Shown here: positions 1 to 11,175 of the stretch, in pieces
Layout of the letters: each line of letters starts with the position of its first letter
How positions within the stretch are numbered: position 1 is the stretch's first letter
Assembly (NCBI RefSeq): GCF_900112185.1
Contig: NZ_FOKP01000001.1
Span: 186,001-250,000 of the forward strand
Direction of reading: 5' to 3'
From: Allobosea sp. CRIB-10
Lineage (GTDB): Bacteria > Pseudomonadota > Alphaproteobacteria > Rhizobiales > Beijerinckiaceae
Length of the DNA stretch: 64,000 bases
Program-made: the position numbers and the translations under genes
The notes under the pieces: generated by a model
The model's database searches: none
Seen by the model: the letters and a program-made list of their open reading frames with translations, nothing else
Told to the model about the DNA's origin: nothing

Positions 1-1081
1 AGCGGACCTCGACGCGCTTGGCCTTCGGCGAGGTCGTCCACGGAATACGGCAGGAGGCCGAGCGGTTGCGCGCCGAATAGGCGAGCAGAACCGGCGCCTC
101 ATAGCCCGGGACCAGACGCTTGTAGGAGTTGGTCGACGGGTTGGTGAAGGCGTTCAGCGCCTTGGCGTGCTTGATCACGCCTCCGATGAACCACAGGCAC
201 TCCTGCGACAGGTCGGCGTACTTGTTGCCGGCGAAGAGCGGCTTGCCACCCTTCCAGATCGACAGGTGGACGTGCATGCCCGAGCCGTTGTCGCCATAGA
301 CGGGCTTGGGCATGAAAGTCGCGGTCTTGCCGTAGCTCTGGGCGACATTGTGGATGGCGTACTTATAGACCTGCATCTGGTCCGCCATATGCGTCAGCGT
401 GTCGAACTTCATGCCGAGTTCGTGCTGGGCCGAGGCGACCTCGTGGTGATGCTTCTCGACCTTGACGCCCATCGCCGCCATGGCCGCGAGCATCTCGCCG
501 CGCATGTCCTGCGCCGAATCCTGCGGCGGGACCGGGAAGTAGCCGCCCTTGATCGCGATACGGTGGCCGAGATTGCCGCCTTCGTATTCGGTCTGGCCGT
601 TGATCGGCAGCTCGACGCTGTCGAGCTTGAAGCCGGTGTTGTAAGGGTCGGCCGAGAACTTGACGTCGTCGAAGACGAAGAATTCGGCTTCGGGGCCGAC
701 ATAGACGGTATCGCCGATGCCGGTCGACTTGAGGTACGCCTCGGCCTTCTTGGCCATGCCGCGCGGGTCGCGGCTATAGGGCTCGCCGGTCGCCGGCTCG
801 AGCACGTCACAGTTGATGACCATGGTCGAGGCCGAGAAGAACGGGTCGATGCAGGCCGTCGACGGGTCGGGCATCAGCAGCATGTCGGACTCGTTGATCG
901 CCTTCCAGCCGGCGATCGAGGAGCCGTCGAACATCGTGCCTTCGGCGAAAATCTCCTCGTCGATCATCGAGACGTCGAAGGTGACGTGCTGCCACTTGCC
1001 GCGCGGATCGGTGAAGCGGAAGTCGACGTATTTGACGTCATTGTCCTTGATCGCCTTCAGGACCTCTTTGGCGTTCTTCAT
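1..1081 (-). CDS. glnA: Glutamine synthetase type I, 3'-truncated by the window edge
   Basis: Condenses glutamate, ammonia and ATP to glutamine in the cytoplasm, the entry point of nitrogen assimilation. About 360 of the usual ~469 residues are visible. The start MKNAKEVLK, the FDGSSIAGW motif (residues 51-59), the metal-binding EAEFF segment (131-135) and a GSGMHVH motif near residue 266 are typical of GSI. The C-terminal NLYDLPP-type loop with the adenylylated Tyr lies outside the window. It follows glnB on the same strand with a 179 bp spacer holding palindromes, so the two probably form one nitrogen-regulated unit. Truncation is due to the window, not to mutation. Confidence 0.97.
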   Translation of the reverse strand, partial: MKNAKEVLKAIKDNDVKYVDFRFTDPRGKWQHVTFDVSMIDEEIFAEGTMFDGSSIAGWKAINESDMLLMPDPSTACIDPFFSASTMVINCDVLEPATGEPYSRDPRGMAKKAEAYLKSTGIGDTVYVGPEAEFFVFDDVKFSADPYNTGFKLDSVELPINGQTEYEGGNLGHRIAIKGGYFPVPPQDSAQDMRGEMLAAMAAMGVKVEKHHHEVASAQHELGMKFDTLTHMADQMQVYKYAIHNVAQSYGKTATFMPKPVYGDNGSGMHVHLSIWKGGKPLFAGNKYADLSQECLWFIGGVIKHAKALNAFTNPSTNSYKRLVPGYEAPVLLAYSARNRSASCRIPWTTSPKAKRVEVR

Positions 1082-1159
1082 CTCACGACTTCCTTTGTCG
1101 ACTGCTAGGGTCTCACGACAGACGTTGCCTGCGGGGCTCCGCCGGCGCACGCATTCCTA

Positions 1160-1178
1160 GATCACGGTGAACGTGATC
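1160..1178. repeat. Perfect 7-bp-arm dyad between glnB and glnA
   Basis: GATCACG (1160-1166) and CGTGATC (1172-1178) face each other across a 5 nt spacer. The dyad lies about 80 bp upstream of the glnA start and just beside the longer hairpin at 1191-1242. It could be an operator or part of the same dispersed repeat; the sequence alone does not decide. Confidence 0.5.
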
Positions 1179-1190
1179 GATTCCAAAGTT

Positions 1191-1242
1191 CAGAGCGGGG
1201 TCGATGCGAAAAACCGGTGTCCACTTTTCGCATCCCGCTCTG
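1191..1242. repeat. Stem-loop repeat between glnB and glnA
   Basis: The left arm (1191-1199 plus 1204-1213, with a 4 nt bulge at 1200-1203) pairs with the right arm 1225-1242, which ends in the CCCGCTCTG side. The loop contains the core GTGTCCACTT. On the minus strand the core reads AAGTGGACACCGGTT, and the same core occurs in the larger repeats near 6.5 kb and 30.6 kb. The element may also act as a processing or attenuation site between glnB and glnA; that is inference. Confidence 0.6.
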
Positions 1243-1260
1243 GGGTAGTGGGAATAATCC

Positions 1261-3430
<2,170 letters not shown>

Positions 3431-3463
3431 GGGGCGGGCTGTGATTGGCACAACGACCTTCGA

Positions 3464-4027
3464 TCAACGGGCCGCGTAGGTCACGGCCGGAGCGGAGGTC
3501 AGCTGCTCCTTGGTCATAGTGATCTTACCATGGTCCGGATACATCTCCGGGCCCTTCTTGGCGGCTGGCGGCGCGTTCATCGCGGTGCTGCCGCTGGCTC
3601 CAGTCCCGCCGGCAGGGGCGGGGGCCGGCGTAACCATCGGCTCCTCGCTCCACTGCACCTGCTCGAACGGGATCGCGACGTCCTTGGTGCCGATGCCGAG
3701 AAAGCCGCCGACGCCGACGGTGACGAGCTCGATCTTGCCGGTCTTGTCGAACACCACCTCGGTGACGTCACCGACCTTCTTGTTGTCGGGACCGTAGATG
3801 TCGACGCCCATCAGCTTCGATGCCCGCCACTTGCCCTGGCCGGCGAGATTGTTCTCCGGGGCCTTGGCGGTCTCGGCAGCCGGCGCCGGGGCGGCAGGCG
3901 CGCTCGTCGCGGGCGCTGTCGGCTGCGGGCTCGGCGGCTGGTTCGAGGGCGAGCTGGTCTGCGCGACGGCAGCTGTGGCAAGCATGACGCCGCCGATAGC
4001 CGTCAATGCAACGTGACGCTTGTACAT
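3464..4027 (-). CDS. Exported PRC-barrel domain protein
   Basis: 187 residues. It has an N-terminal signal peptide with a probable AVA-Q cleavage near residue 22, then a Pro/Ala/Ser-rich linker to about residue 60. The PRC-barrel domain (about 65-125: DNKKVGDVTEVVFDKTGK, then GIGTKDVAIPF) is followed by a Pro/Ala/Gly-rich segment and a charged tail. PRC-barrels in alphaproteobacteria are often periplasmic or envelope-associated proteins of unknown ligand. The start at 4027 gives a well-formed signal peptide. It is convergent with nnr and shares a terminator with its 3' end. No specific function can be assigned. Confidence 0.85.
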   Translation of the reverse strand: MYKRHVALTAIGGVMLATAAVAQTSSPSNQPPSPQPTAPATSAPAAPAPAAETAKAPENNLAGQGKWRASKLMGVDIYGPDNKKVGDVTEVVFDKTGKIELVTVGVGGFLGIGTKDVAIPFEQVQWSEEPMVTPAPAPAGGTGASGSTAMNAPPAAKKGPEMYPDHGKITMTKEQLTSAPAVTYAAR

Positions 4028-4219
4028 CGGTATCCTCCTGTCGTGTCCGCATCTGCGGGATGAGTGGACAACGCGGAAGCGACGTTTTGGTTCGCGTATG
4101 GGGAGGATGCGCGTGCCGTTTGACGGATTGGGAGGCGCGCGAGGAAAGTCGGCTTAGCGCTTCAGTAAGGCCTATGCGCTTTTCTCGCGGCTCGTCATGA
4201 CGGCCGGGAGCCTGATAGG

Positions 4220-4477
4220 ATGTGCAGAAATCTCACATTTTTCGGCCTCGCCGCTGTCGGCATGATCGCGACGACGGCCCCCGCCGCGGCCTTCTGGCAA
4301 CGTTCGCAATGGCTGGCCTGCTCCGAGGCTGCGACCGCGGCGGATTACCAGCGCTGGCGCTGCTGGGAGCTCGATGGCTACGCAGGGGAGATTGCGCCAT
4401 CTGAAGGCCGCTCCTTCGGGAGGCCGCGGCAACCTCGCGGGACGCCGCCGGGTGGCATCGTCGAACGTCTGGGCTGA
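4220..4477 (+). CDS. Small putative exported protein
   Basis: 85 residues starting MCRNLTFFGL with a hydrophobic stretch and an AAA motif before Phe25, so a cleavable signal peptide is plausible. GGAG lies 9 nt upstream of the ATG. The mature part contains two Cys (in LACSEA and WRCWEL), is Trp-rich, and ends in a basic, proline-rich tail. I recognise no family. The signal peptide and ribosome binding site are the only positive evidence; it may be an unconserved reading frame. Confidence 0.45.
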   Translation: MCRNLTFFGLAAVGMIATTAPAAAFWQRSQWLACSEAATAADYQRWRCWELDGYAGEIAPSEGRSFGRPRQPRGTPPGGIVERLG

Positions 4478-4568
4478 GACGGTACGGCGGAGCGCCTTGC
4501 CATCCAAATGAAGGATTTCCGGCTTCTCGCCTTGCCTCATGCTGGCGGCGTCGTCCGGAGAATCCCGT

Positions 4569-5525
4569 ATGCCGATCAGCGCCCATATCCATGCTTCGCT
4601 GGGAAATATTCCCGGGCAATATTATACCCGCTGCCCGCAGGACAGTTTCGGCACGGAGTTCATTCCGGTCCGCCAACAGTCGCGCTTCTCTACGATCGAA
4701 CAACTTGTCGAGCAGATCGCGGCCAGCCATGCCGCATACAACCTGATAGTCTGCCATGGTCATGACGGCGGGCTTGCGGTCGATCTATCCGAGAAGACCG
4801 GCATACCTGGAGACGCCAAATCCTTCACCGCGCTCATGAACGCGATCGCCTCGGCCGCCGAGAGCTTCCGGCGCAAGGAAAAGCCGAAAATCGATGCCCC
4901 GGCAGGCGTGAAAGACGACGAGCTGGAGCGAATCGCCAGAAAGGCCGCGGCGATCAAGCGGGGTCCGAAAATCATCGTCCGAGGCTGCAGTATCGGCAAG
5001 ACCGAACCGGTGCTTCGCAGCATTGGTCGTGTCTTTGGTGGTTCGGGCATCGACGCGCCGAAGGTCCCTCAGATCTATGTGAGCTTCAACCCCAACCGCA
5101 TGACCATCGAGGCGCTGGGACGGAAGGCCGCCGGCAGTCACAACGCGCAGAAGAAGCGCTACAAGCTGTTCTTCGGATACGAGGAGGAGCTGGGCTTCGT
5201 CATTCCGGATGCGAACAGGAACGCGAAGAACCGGCTGCGTGGCATGCGCGGCGCGGGCGCGCTTCTGGTCGAGGTCGAATATCCGGCATTCGATCCGCAG
5301 GATGCCTACAATCAGCATTATGCGGTCAGCGATGCCTGGGCGACCGAGCCCGGCAAGGGCTCGCTATGGGGCGAGATCCTGAATCATCTCTGGTACGCGG
5401 CACCAGCCGGCCCGGCAGGGAGGCGATTCATCGGCAAGGTACTCTGGGTCGAAAACACGCCGCGGATCATCTTCCCCGCCGAGGGGGACTATCAGTCATT
5501 CCATCGCACCATCGCGAAGCTGTAG
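4569..5525 (+). CDS. Orphan protein with caspase/CHAT-like His and Cys motifs
   Basis: 318 residues from the ATG at 4569, preceded by CCGGAGA at good spacing; a more upstream ATG at 4539 lacks a binding site. No family is recognised with certainty. A hydrophobic strand ends in CHGHDGG (His63), and a later strand ends in IVRGCSIGKT (Cys140). This is the order and context of the catalytic His and Cys of clan CD peptidases (caspases, CHAT, gingipains), but the fold assignment is inference. There is no signal peptide or membrane segment. The gene stands alone, with no recognisable partner in its operon. Confidence 0.75.
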   Translation: MPISAHIHASLGNIPGQYYTRCPQDSFGTEFIPVRQQSRFSTIEQLVEQIAASHAAYNLIVCHGHDGGLAVDLSEKTGIPGDAKSFTALMNAIASAAESFRRKEKPKIDAPAGVKDDELERIARKAAAIKRGPKIIVRGCSIGKTEPVLRSIGRVFGGSGIDAPKVPQIYVSFNPNRMTIEALGRKAAGSHNAQKKRYKLFFGYEEELGFVIPDANRNAKNRLRGMRGAGALLVEVEYPAFDPQDAYNQHYAVSDAWATEPGKGSLWGEILNHLWYAAPAGPAGRRFIGKVLWVENTPRIIFPAEGDYQSFHRTIAKL

Positions 5526-5772
5526 CGCGCGATGCCGGCAGGCCCTGATCGCGACGAGCCCCCTTGTGCTGGCCGACGATCTTTTCGGTAGGCCGCGTGA
5601 ATTCCGTCTCGCCGGCGCCTGATTCCTGCCGACGATGCGGCAGATGCGGTGAACGCGCCCAGAACGATCTCCGGCGAACCTGCGGCACGCGACGCGTCCT
5701 CCAGCGTCGCAAACTCGTGTTCGGACTCGGTTAGGTTGGTCTAATTTTCTAGACAAATCAGTCGTTTGATCA

Positions 5773-5847
5773 TGGTGAGCGGGGAGGGGATCGAACCCTC
5801 GACCACATGATTAAAAGTCACGTGCTCTACCACTGAGCTACCCGCCC
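5773..5847 (-). tRNA. tRNA-Lys (anticodon TTT)
   Basis: The 75 nt gene folds into a full cloverleaf. The acceptor stem GGGCGGG pairs with CCCGCTC including one G-T pair. The D-arm is GCTC...GAGC and the anticodon loop CTTTTAA carries TTT (5813-5815). The T-arm has GGTTCGATCC, and the CCA end is encoded (5773-5775). The spacer 5526-5772 beside it contains no gene I can support. Confidence 0.97.
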
Positions 5848-6174
5848 TCACTGGGGCGCTGACATAGGCAGCTGGCGCGCGGCGGTCAACATCGTTCCGT
5901 CGGGCGCATCGTGGCAGAGTTCGCGACGATGGTCGACGAACGCAAGGATCGGCGCGGATTTGGCGGCCGCGCGGATGTGCTGGAGCGCTTGGAGCAAGGT
6001 GTTTGCGCTCAGGGTGCGGGCGCTGATCATGTTCACGCTTCGATGCTCACGCGCGAGTTTCGAACGATCGGGGTCCGCTGCACGCTCGCCCCCGATCGCA
6101 CGGCGGACCCGGTCCCGCCGGGCGCGGCGCGCTTCGTTAACGCTGCATCAACCAAGCGACTCTATCGTGGCCAC
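5848..6174. other. Intergenic stretch between tRNA-Lys and the division protein gene
   Basis: This 327 bp interval should contain the tRNA-Lys promoter on the minus strand and the promoter of the septum protein gene on the plus strand. A 62-codon minus-strand frame occupies part of it, but it lacks a ribosome binding site or recognisable protein features. I see no confident promoter boxes, RNA or repeat. Confidence 0.4.
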
Positions 6175-6486
6175 ATGGTCATTCGCCGCGGCCTCCGCTC
6201 CGTCCTCATCACGCTCGCGCTCTATCTCGTGTCGAGCGCAGTGGTCGGCTATTTCCTGTTCCATGCCCAGCATGGCGCTCGTGGCCTCGAGGCGCTCGGC
6301 GGATTGCGCGAGAAGCTCACCGAGATGGACGGCGAGCTCGCGGCGCTGGCCAGCGAGCGGCAGGATTGGGAAAAGCGCCTGAACCTGATGCGCGACGAAG
6401 CTGTGGATCGCGATCTGCTCGAAGAGAGGGCTCGGGCCATGCTCGGCCGTGTCCATCGCAACGACGTCGTCGTGATGGGGCGCTGA
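6175..6486 (+). CDS. Septum formation initiator family protein (FtsB/DivIC type)
   Basis: 103 residues: a short basic N-terminus, one transmembrane helix (about residues 10-30), a coiled coil (about 38-75, GGLREKLTEMDGELAAL) and a short C-terminal region with a DLLEERAR-type segment. This is the architecture of FtsB/DivIC, a bitopic component of the FtsQ-FtsB-FtsL subcomplex that acts at the division septum. Its place immediately before pdhA is usual in Rhizobiales, although the eno gene normally upstream is not in this window. The ATG at 6175 places the membrane helix correctly. Confidence 0.85.
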   Translation: MVIRRGLRSVLITLALYLVSSAVVGYFLFHAQHGARGLEALGGLREKLTEMDGELAALASERQDWEKRLNLMRDEAVDRDLLEERARAMLGRVHRNDVVVMGR

Positions 6487-6502
6487 GGCGATCCTGCGGG
6501 GT

Positions 6503-6608
6503 CAGAGCATCTCCGCGCCTCTCCAAATCGCGCAAACGCTCCAGGTCCTTGTCTTGTGGCATTGTCTTCACGCGGACTGGTGTCCACTTCGCTCGAACAT
6601 GCCCGAGA
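6503..6608 (-). repeat. Double-hairpin dispersed repeat, copy A
   Basis: Read on the minus strand, this ~106 bp element aligns over its whole length with 30622-30727. The first half carries TTCGAGCGAAGTGGACACC and GCGTGAAGA-AATGC; the second half carries GAGC...GCGATT...GATGCTCT. It has diverged, with weaker arms than copy B. It occupies the left part of the 381 bp spacer between the septum gene and pdhA. The rest of that spacer holds no recognisable gene. Confidence 0.75.
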
Positions 6609-6730
6609 TCCCGGTCGGCCGGGCGATGTCGTCGCAAGGCAAGAAACCGCTTTGCCGCTTGGACTGCATCGGTCTGGTCGAGCGGGCTTCGAGCCGGCTA
6701 TCCTTGCGTCAATGGTCGCAAAAAGATCGA

Positions 6731-6759
6731 TTAACTTATAATCGGTTAAATCTCATTAT
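6731..6759 (+). promoter_or_regulatory. Candidate pdhA promoter in an AT-rich island
   Basis: The segment 6720-6785 is strikingly AT-rich for this genome. TTAACT (6731-6736) and CATTAT (6754-6759) have a 17 bp spacer and match four of six bases each of the -35 and -10 consensus. TTAAC...GTTAA (6731-6747) also forms a dyad that could bind a regulator. The placement about 110 bp before pdhA fits an operon promoter. Confidence 0.4.
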
Positions 6760-6867
6760 ATTAAATATAACAATGTCTTAGACTATGTTGCAGTGCGAGA
6801 TGCCCGTCTCGCCAAGGCTCGGGGCTTCCTCTACAACCAAAGCAGGAGAGCTCGGGGAGGACCGTTC

Positions 6868-7965
6868 ATGGCCATTGCCGCACGGAAGACGAAAGCAGGG
6901 GCGCCTGCGAAGGCAGCCGCAAAGGCGCCGGCAAAGACCGCGGCGAAGAGCACCCCGAAGGGTGCGGCCAAGGCGATCCCGAACGTTCCGACCTTCACTA
7001 AGGAGGAGGAGCTCCACGCCTATCGCGAGATGCTGCTGATCCGCCGCTTCGAGGAGAAGGCCGGCCAGATGTACGGCATGGGCCTGATCGGCGGCTTCTG
7101 CCATCTCTACATTGGCCAGGAAGCCGTGGTCATCGGCATGCAGATGGCCTCCAAGGATGGCGATCAAGTCATCACCGGCTATCGCGACCATGGTCACATG
7201 CTCGCCTGCGGCATGGAATCGCGCGGCGTGATGGCCGAGCTCACCGGCCGGCGCGGCGGCTATTCGCACGGCAAGGGCGGCTCGATGCACATGTTCAGCC
7301 GCGAGAAGAATTTCTATGGCGGCCACGGCATCGTCGGCGCCCAGGTCTCGCTCGGCGCCGGCCTCGGCTTCGCCAACTGGTATCGCCAGGACGGGCGGGT
7401 ATCGATGGCCTATTTCGGCGACGGCGCCGCCAATCAGGGCCAGGTCTATGAGAGCTTCAACATGGCCCAGCTCTGGAAGCTGCCGGTCGTGTTCGTGATC
7501 GAGAACAACCGCTACGCCATGGGCACCTCGGTCAACCGCGCCTCGGCCCAGACCGATTTCTCCAAGCGCGGCGTCTCCTTCGGTATTCCCGGCGAGCAGG
7601 TCGACGGCATGGACGTCCGCGCCGTGCGCGAGGCCGCCAGCCGTGCCATCGAGCATGCCCGCTCCGGCAAGGGCCCCTACATCCTTGAGATGCAGACCTA
7701 TCGCTATCGCGGCCATTCGATGTCCGATCCGGCGAAGTATCGCTCGAAGGACGAGGTCCAGCGCATGCGCGAGGAGCACGACCCGATCGAGCAGGTGCGC
7801 GGCCGCCTGACGCGCGAGCACAAGCTCGGCGAGGACGAGTTCAAGGCGATCGACGCCAAGGTGCGCGAGATCGTCAACGACGCCGCCGAGTTCGCGACGC
7901 ATGATCCCGAGCCGGACGTCTCCGAGCTCTGGACCGACATCCTGCTGGAGCCGGCTCAGGCCTGA
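6868..7965 (+). CDS. pdhA: Pyruvate dehydrogenase E1 component, alpha subunit
   Basis: With PdhB it forms the thiamine-diphosphate-dependent E1 that decarboxylates pyruvate and acetylates the lipoyl groups of E2. 365 residues. The thiamine-diphosphate motif runs from GDG (184-186) to ENN (212-214), and the serine-containing phosphorylation-loop region ([13 protein letters not shown]) is present. The start at 6868 has GGGGAGG just upstream. Residues 1-38 are a Lys/Ala/Pro-rich extension not needed for the fold. It is the first gene of the PDH operon, 65 bp before pdhB. Confidence 0.97.
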   Translation: MAIAARKTKAGAPAKAAAKAPAKTAAKSTPKGAAKAIPNVPTFTKEEELHAYREMLLIRRFEEKAGQMYGMGLIGGFCHLYIGQEAVVIGMQMASKDGDQVITGYRDHGHMLACGMESRGVMAELTGRRGGYSHGKGGSMHMFSREKNFYGGHGIVGAQVSLGAGLGFANWYRQDGRVSMAYFGDGAANQGQVYESFNMAQLWKLPVVFVIENNRYAMGTSVNRASAQTDFSKRGVSFGIPGEQVDGMDVRAVREAASRAIEHARSGKGPYILEMQTYRYRGHSMSDPAKYRSKDEVQRMREEHDPIEQVRGRLTREHKLGEDEFKAIDAKVREIVNDAAEFATHDPEPDVSELWTDILLEPAQA

Positions 7966-8030
7966 CGCCGCGCCCGATCCTTCCCACCCATCTCAGCCCT
8001 TGCGGCTATCCCAGAACTCCGGGTGCGTTC

Positions 8031-9440
8031 ATGCCGATCGACATTCTGATGCCCGCCCTGTCGCCGACCATGGAACAGGGCAAGCTCGCCAAATGGCTCA
8101 AAGCCGAGGGCGACACGATCAAGTCCGGCGACATCATCGCCGAGATCGAGACCGACAAGGCGACCATGGAGGTCGAGGCGGTCGACGAGGGCATCCTCGC
8201 CAAGATCCTGATTGCCGACGGGACTGAGAACGTCGCGGTCAACACGCCGATCGCGGTGATCGCCGCCGATGGCGAGGACCTCTCTGCCGCTGCGAGTGGT
8301 GGCGGCAAGGCCGCTCCGGCGCCTCAGGCGGCGGAGGCTCCGGCTCCGGCACCGGCAGCAGCCGCCGAGGCGCCTGCCGCTCAGGCCGCGGCGCCGAGCG
8401 TTCCGGCCCAGGCGAAATCCTACGACGCCTCCTCCGAATTCCCGGCCGGCGCCGAGGTCGTCTCGATGACCGTGCGCGAGGCGCTGCGCGACGCCATGGC
8501 CGAGGAGATGCGGCGCGACGCCGACGTCTTCGTGATGGGCGAGGAGGTTGCCGAATACCAGGGCGCCTACAAGGTCACGCAGGGGCTGCTGCAGGAGTTC
8601 GGCGCGCGCCGCGTCATCGACACCCCGATCACCGAGCACGGCTTCGCCGGCATCGGCGTCGGCGCGGCGTTGACCGGCCTGCGGCCCATCGTCGAGTTCA
8701 TGACCTTCAACTTCGCCATGCAGGCGATCGACCACATCATCAACTCGGCCGCCAAGACGCTCTACATGTCCGGCGGCCAGATGGGCTGCCCGATCGTCTT
8801 CCGCGGTCCCAACGGCGCTGCCGCCCGTGTCGGCGCGCAGCACAGCCACGACTATGCCGCCTGGTACTCGAACGTTCCGGGCCTCAAGGTGGTGATGCCC
8901 TACAGCGCCTCGGATGCGAAGGGCCTGCTCAAGAGCGCGATCCGCGATCCCAACCCGATCATTTTCCTCGAGAACGAGATTCTCTACGGCCGCTCCTTCG
9001 ACGTGCCGAAGGGCGATGATTTCACGATCCCGATCGGCAAGGCCAAAGTCGTGCGCCCCGGCAGCGACGTCACCATCGTCTCTTTCGGCATCGGCATGAC
9101 CTATGCGCTCGGCGCTGCCGAGGCACTGGCCAAGGAAGGCATCGAGGCCGAGGTCATCGACCTCAGAACCATTCGGCCGATGGACATCGAGACGGTGATC
9201 GCCTCGGTGCAGAAGACCAATCGCTGCGTCGCGGTCGAGGAGGGCTTCCCGCAGTCCGGCGTCACCGCCGAGATCGGCATGAAGATCATGGAGGCGGCCT
9301 TCGACTATCTCGACGCACCCGTGGCGCGCGTCACCGGCAAGGACGTGCCGATGCCCTATGCCGCCAACCTCGAGAAGCTGGCGCTGCCCAACATCGGCGA
9401 GGTCGTCGCGGCGGCCAAGGCCGTCTGCTACCGGGCCTGA
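8031..9440 (+). CDS. pdhB: Pyruvate dehydrogenase E1 component, beta subunit with N-terminal lipoyl domain
   Basis: 469 residues. A biotinyl/lipoyl domain (1-80; lipoylated Lys43 in ETDKATMEV) is joined by an Ala/Pro-rich linker (about 85-140) to a transketolase-type pyrimidine domain and C-terminal domain. The latter carry [23 protein letters not shown] and EEGFPQSG. The extra lipoyl domain on E1-beta is typical of Rhizobiales and may help channel acetyl groups. A 78 bp stretch of the lipoyl coding region is identical to that of pdhC. Confidence 0.97.
   Translation: MPIDILMPALSPTMEQGKLAKWLKAEGDTIKSGDIIAEIETDKATMEVEAVDEGILAKILIADGTENVAVNTPIAVIAADGEDLSAAASGGGKAAPAPQAAEAPAPAPAAAAEAPAAQAAAPSVPAQAKSYDASSEFPAGAEVVSMTVREALRDAMAEEMRRDADVFVMGEEVAEYQGAYKVTQGLLQEFGARRVIDTPITEHGFAGIGVGAALTGLRPIVEFMTFNFAMQAIDHIINSAAKTLYMSGGQMGCPIVFRGPNGAAARVGAQHSHDYAAWYSNVPGLKVVMPYSASDAKGLLKSAIRDPNPIIFLENEILYGRSFDVPKGDDFTIPIGKAKVVRPGSDVTIVSFGIGMTYALGAAEALAKEGIEAEVIDLRTIRPMDIETVIASVQKTNRCVAVEEGFPQSGVTAEIGMKIMEAAFDYLDAPVARVTGKDVPMPYAANLEKLALPNIGEVVAAAKAVCYRA
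8117..8194 (+). repeat. 78 bp lipoyl-domain segment of pdhB identical to pdhC 9905-9982
   Basis: From the GATCAAGTCC start to the GAGGGCAT end the two genes are identical at every position, including synonymous third bases, while the flanking lipoyl sequence differs. The stretch covers the lipoylated lysine. Confidence 0.85.
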
Positions 9441-9444
9441 TGTC

Positions 9445-9828
9445 ATGCAGGTGACGATCGGAGCCATGCTGGTTTCGGTCGGCCTCGCGTCGATCGGGGG
9501 GCTGGCGACCTATGCTTATGTCAAGCCCCGCAAGCGGCTGGCGCCGCGCCCGCTGACGCCGAGGGACCTCGCCACGACGCGGCTCCATCTGCACCGCATC
9601 GACGTGCTCTCCTTCGTGCTAGCCGCCGCCGGCGTGCTGACGCTGATCCCGGAAAGCGTCCAGGCTTTCGCGCCCGAACTCATGGCCGGTAAGACGCTGG
9701 CCGGCACGGCGCTGGAGCATCTCGACTATATCGCCTTCGTCATCGTCTCCGTCAGCTTCGGCATGGGCGTTGCCCGCCGCATGCTGTTCATCGCATTGGA
9801 AAAAGCGAGCCTCCAGCCATGCCCGTGA
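9445..9828 (+). CDS. Small membrane protein of unknown function between pdhB and pdhC
   Basis: 127 residues from the ATG at 9445, four bases after the pdhB stop. Hydrophobic segments appear at the N-terminus (about residues 4-23), in the middle ([16 protein letters not shown]) and near the C-terminus ([18 protein letters not shown]), suggesting two or three membrane helices. Its last ten bases overlap the pdhC start, so translation is probably coupled. I recognise no family. Several related genomes carry a small gene at this spot, but I cannot tie this one to them. Confidence 0.75.
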   Translation: MQVTIGAMLVSVGLASIGGLATYAYVKPRKRLAPRPLTPRDLATTRLHLHRIDVLSFVLAAAGVLTLIPESVQAFAPELMAGKTLAGTALEHLDYIAFVIVSVSFGMGVARRMLFIALEKASLQPCP

Positions 9829-11168
9829 ACATCCTGATGCCCGCGCTCTCTCCGACGATGGAGAAGGGCAATCTCGCCAAATGGCTGAAGAAGGAAGGCG
9901 ACAAGATCAAGTCCGGCGACATCATCGCCGAGATCGAGACCGACAAGGCGACCATGGAGGTCGAGGCGGTCGACGAGGGCATTCTGGCCAAGATCGTCGT
10001 GCCTGAGGGCACCGCCGATGTCGCCGTCAACGAGGTGATCGGCGTGATCGCCGGTGAGGGCGAGGACGCCAAGAGCGTCTCGGCGCCCAGTGCCGCGCCG
10101 GCCAAGAGCGAGCCTGCTCCCAAGGCGGCCGAGCCGGCCCCCGCCGCAGCAGCCCCTGCTGCTCCGGCCCCCGCCGCCGCTCCGGCGCCTGCCGCGAAGG
10201 CCGCCGCGCCCGCATCCGGCAACCGCCCCTTCGCCTCGCCGCTGGCACGCCGCCTCGCCAAGGATGCCGGCATCGACCTCGGCAAGGTCCAGGGCTCGGG
10301 CCCGCATGGCCGTATCGTCGAGAAGGACATCGAGGCCGCCAGGCAGGGCGGGGCGGCCAAGGCTGCGCCGGCCGCCGCAGCGGGCGCTCCTGCTGCGCCG
10401 AAGCCCGCCGCCGCGCCGCTCGCGACCGGCCCCACCGACGAGCAGACCAAGAAGCTGTTCGCGCCGGGCTCCTATGAGGAGATCCCGCATGACGGCATGC
10501 GCAAGACGATCGCGCGCCGCCTGACCGAAGCCAAGCAGACCATCCCGCACTTCTACGTCACGCTGGATTGCGAGCTCGACGCGCTGCTCAAGCTGCGGGC
10601 CGAGCTCAACGCGGCCGCGCCGGAGAAGGACGGCAAGCCGGCCTACAAGCTCTCGGTCAACGACATGGTGATCAAGGCGCTCGCTCTGGCGCTCAAGGCC
10701 GTGCCGGACGCCAACGTCTCCTGGACCGACGCCGCCATGCTCAAGCACAAGCATGCCGATGTCGGCGTCGCCGTCTCGATCCCGGGCGGTCTGATCACGC
10801 CGATCATCCGTGACGCCTGCCACAAGACGCTGAGCCAGATCTCCAACGAGATGAAGGACATGGCGGCCCGCGCCAAGGCGCGCAAGCTGAAGCCGGAGGA
10901 GTACCAGGGCGGCACGACCGCGGTCTCGAATCTCGGCATGTTCGGCGTCAAGGACTTCGCCGCGGTAGTGAACCCGCCGCATGCGACGATCCTGGCGGTC
11001 GGCGCCGGCGAGCAGCGGGTCATCGTCAAGGGCGGCCAGCCGGCTGTCGCGACGGTGATGTCGGTGACGCTCTCGACCGACCACCGCGCCGTCGACGGCG
11101 CGCTCGGCGCCGAGCTGCTCCAGGCCTTCAAGGGCTATATCGAGAAGCCCATGGCGATGCTGGTGTGA
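9819..11168 (+). CDS. pdhC: Dihydrolipoamide acetyltransferase (PDH E2)
   Basis: Forms the core of the PDH complex and transfers acetyl groups from lipoate to CoA. 449 residues: lipoyl domain 1-80 (Lys43), an Ala/Pro-rich hinge, a peripheral-subunit-binding domain (about 131-170: [24 protein letters not shown]), a second hinge, and a catalytic domain from about 215. The catalytic motif DHRAVDG lies at 421-427, with His422 and Asp426. The start overlaps the preceding small membrane gene. Confidence 0.97.
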   Translation: MPVNILMPALSPTMEKGNLAKWLKKEGDKIKSGDIIAEIETDKATMEVEAVDEGILAKIVVPEGTADVAVNEVIGVIAGEGEDAKSVSAPSAAPAKSEPAPKAAEPAPAAAAPAAPAPAAAPAPAAKAAAPASGNRPFASPLARRLAKDAGIDLGKVQGSGPHGRIVEKDIEAARQGGAAKAAPAAAAGAPAAPKPAAAPLATGPTDEQTKKLFAPGSYEEIPHDGMRKTIARRLTEAKQTIPHFYVTLDCELDALLKLRAELNAAAPEKDGKPAYKLSVNDMVIKALALALKAVPDANVSWTDAAMLKHKHADVGVAVSIPGGLITPIIRDACHKTLSQISNEMKDMAARAKARKLKPEEYQGGTTAVSNLGMFGVKDFAAVVNPPHATILAVGAGEQRVIVKGGQPAVATVMSVTLSTDHRAVDGALGAELLQAFKGYIEKPMAMLV

Positions 11169-11175
11169 GGCGGCG

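Noticed and set aside
5848..6036. A 62-codon minus-strand frame next to tRNA-Lys
   Set aside because: No ribosome binding site, signal or recognisable family, and it lies where the tRNA promoter should be.
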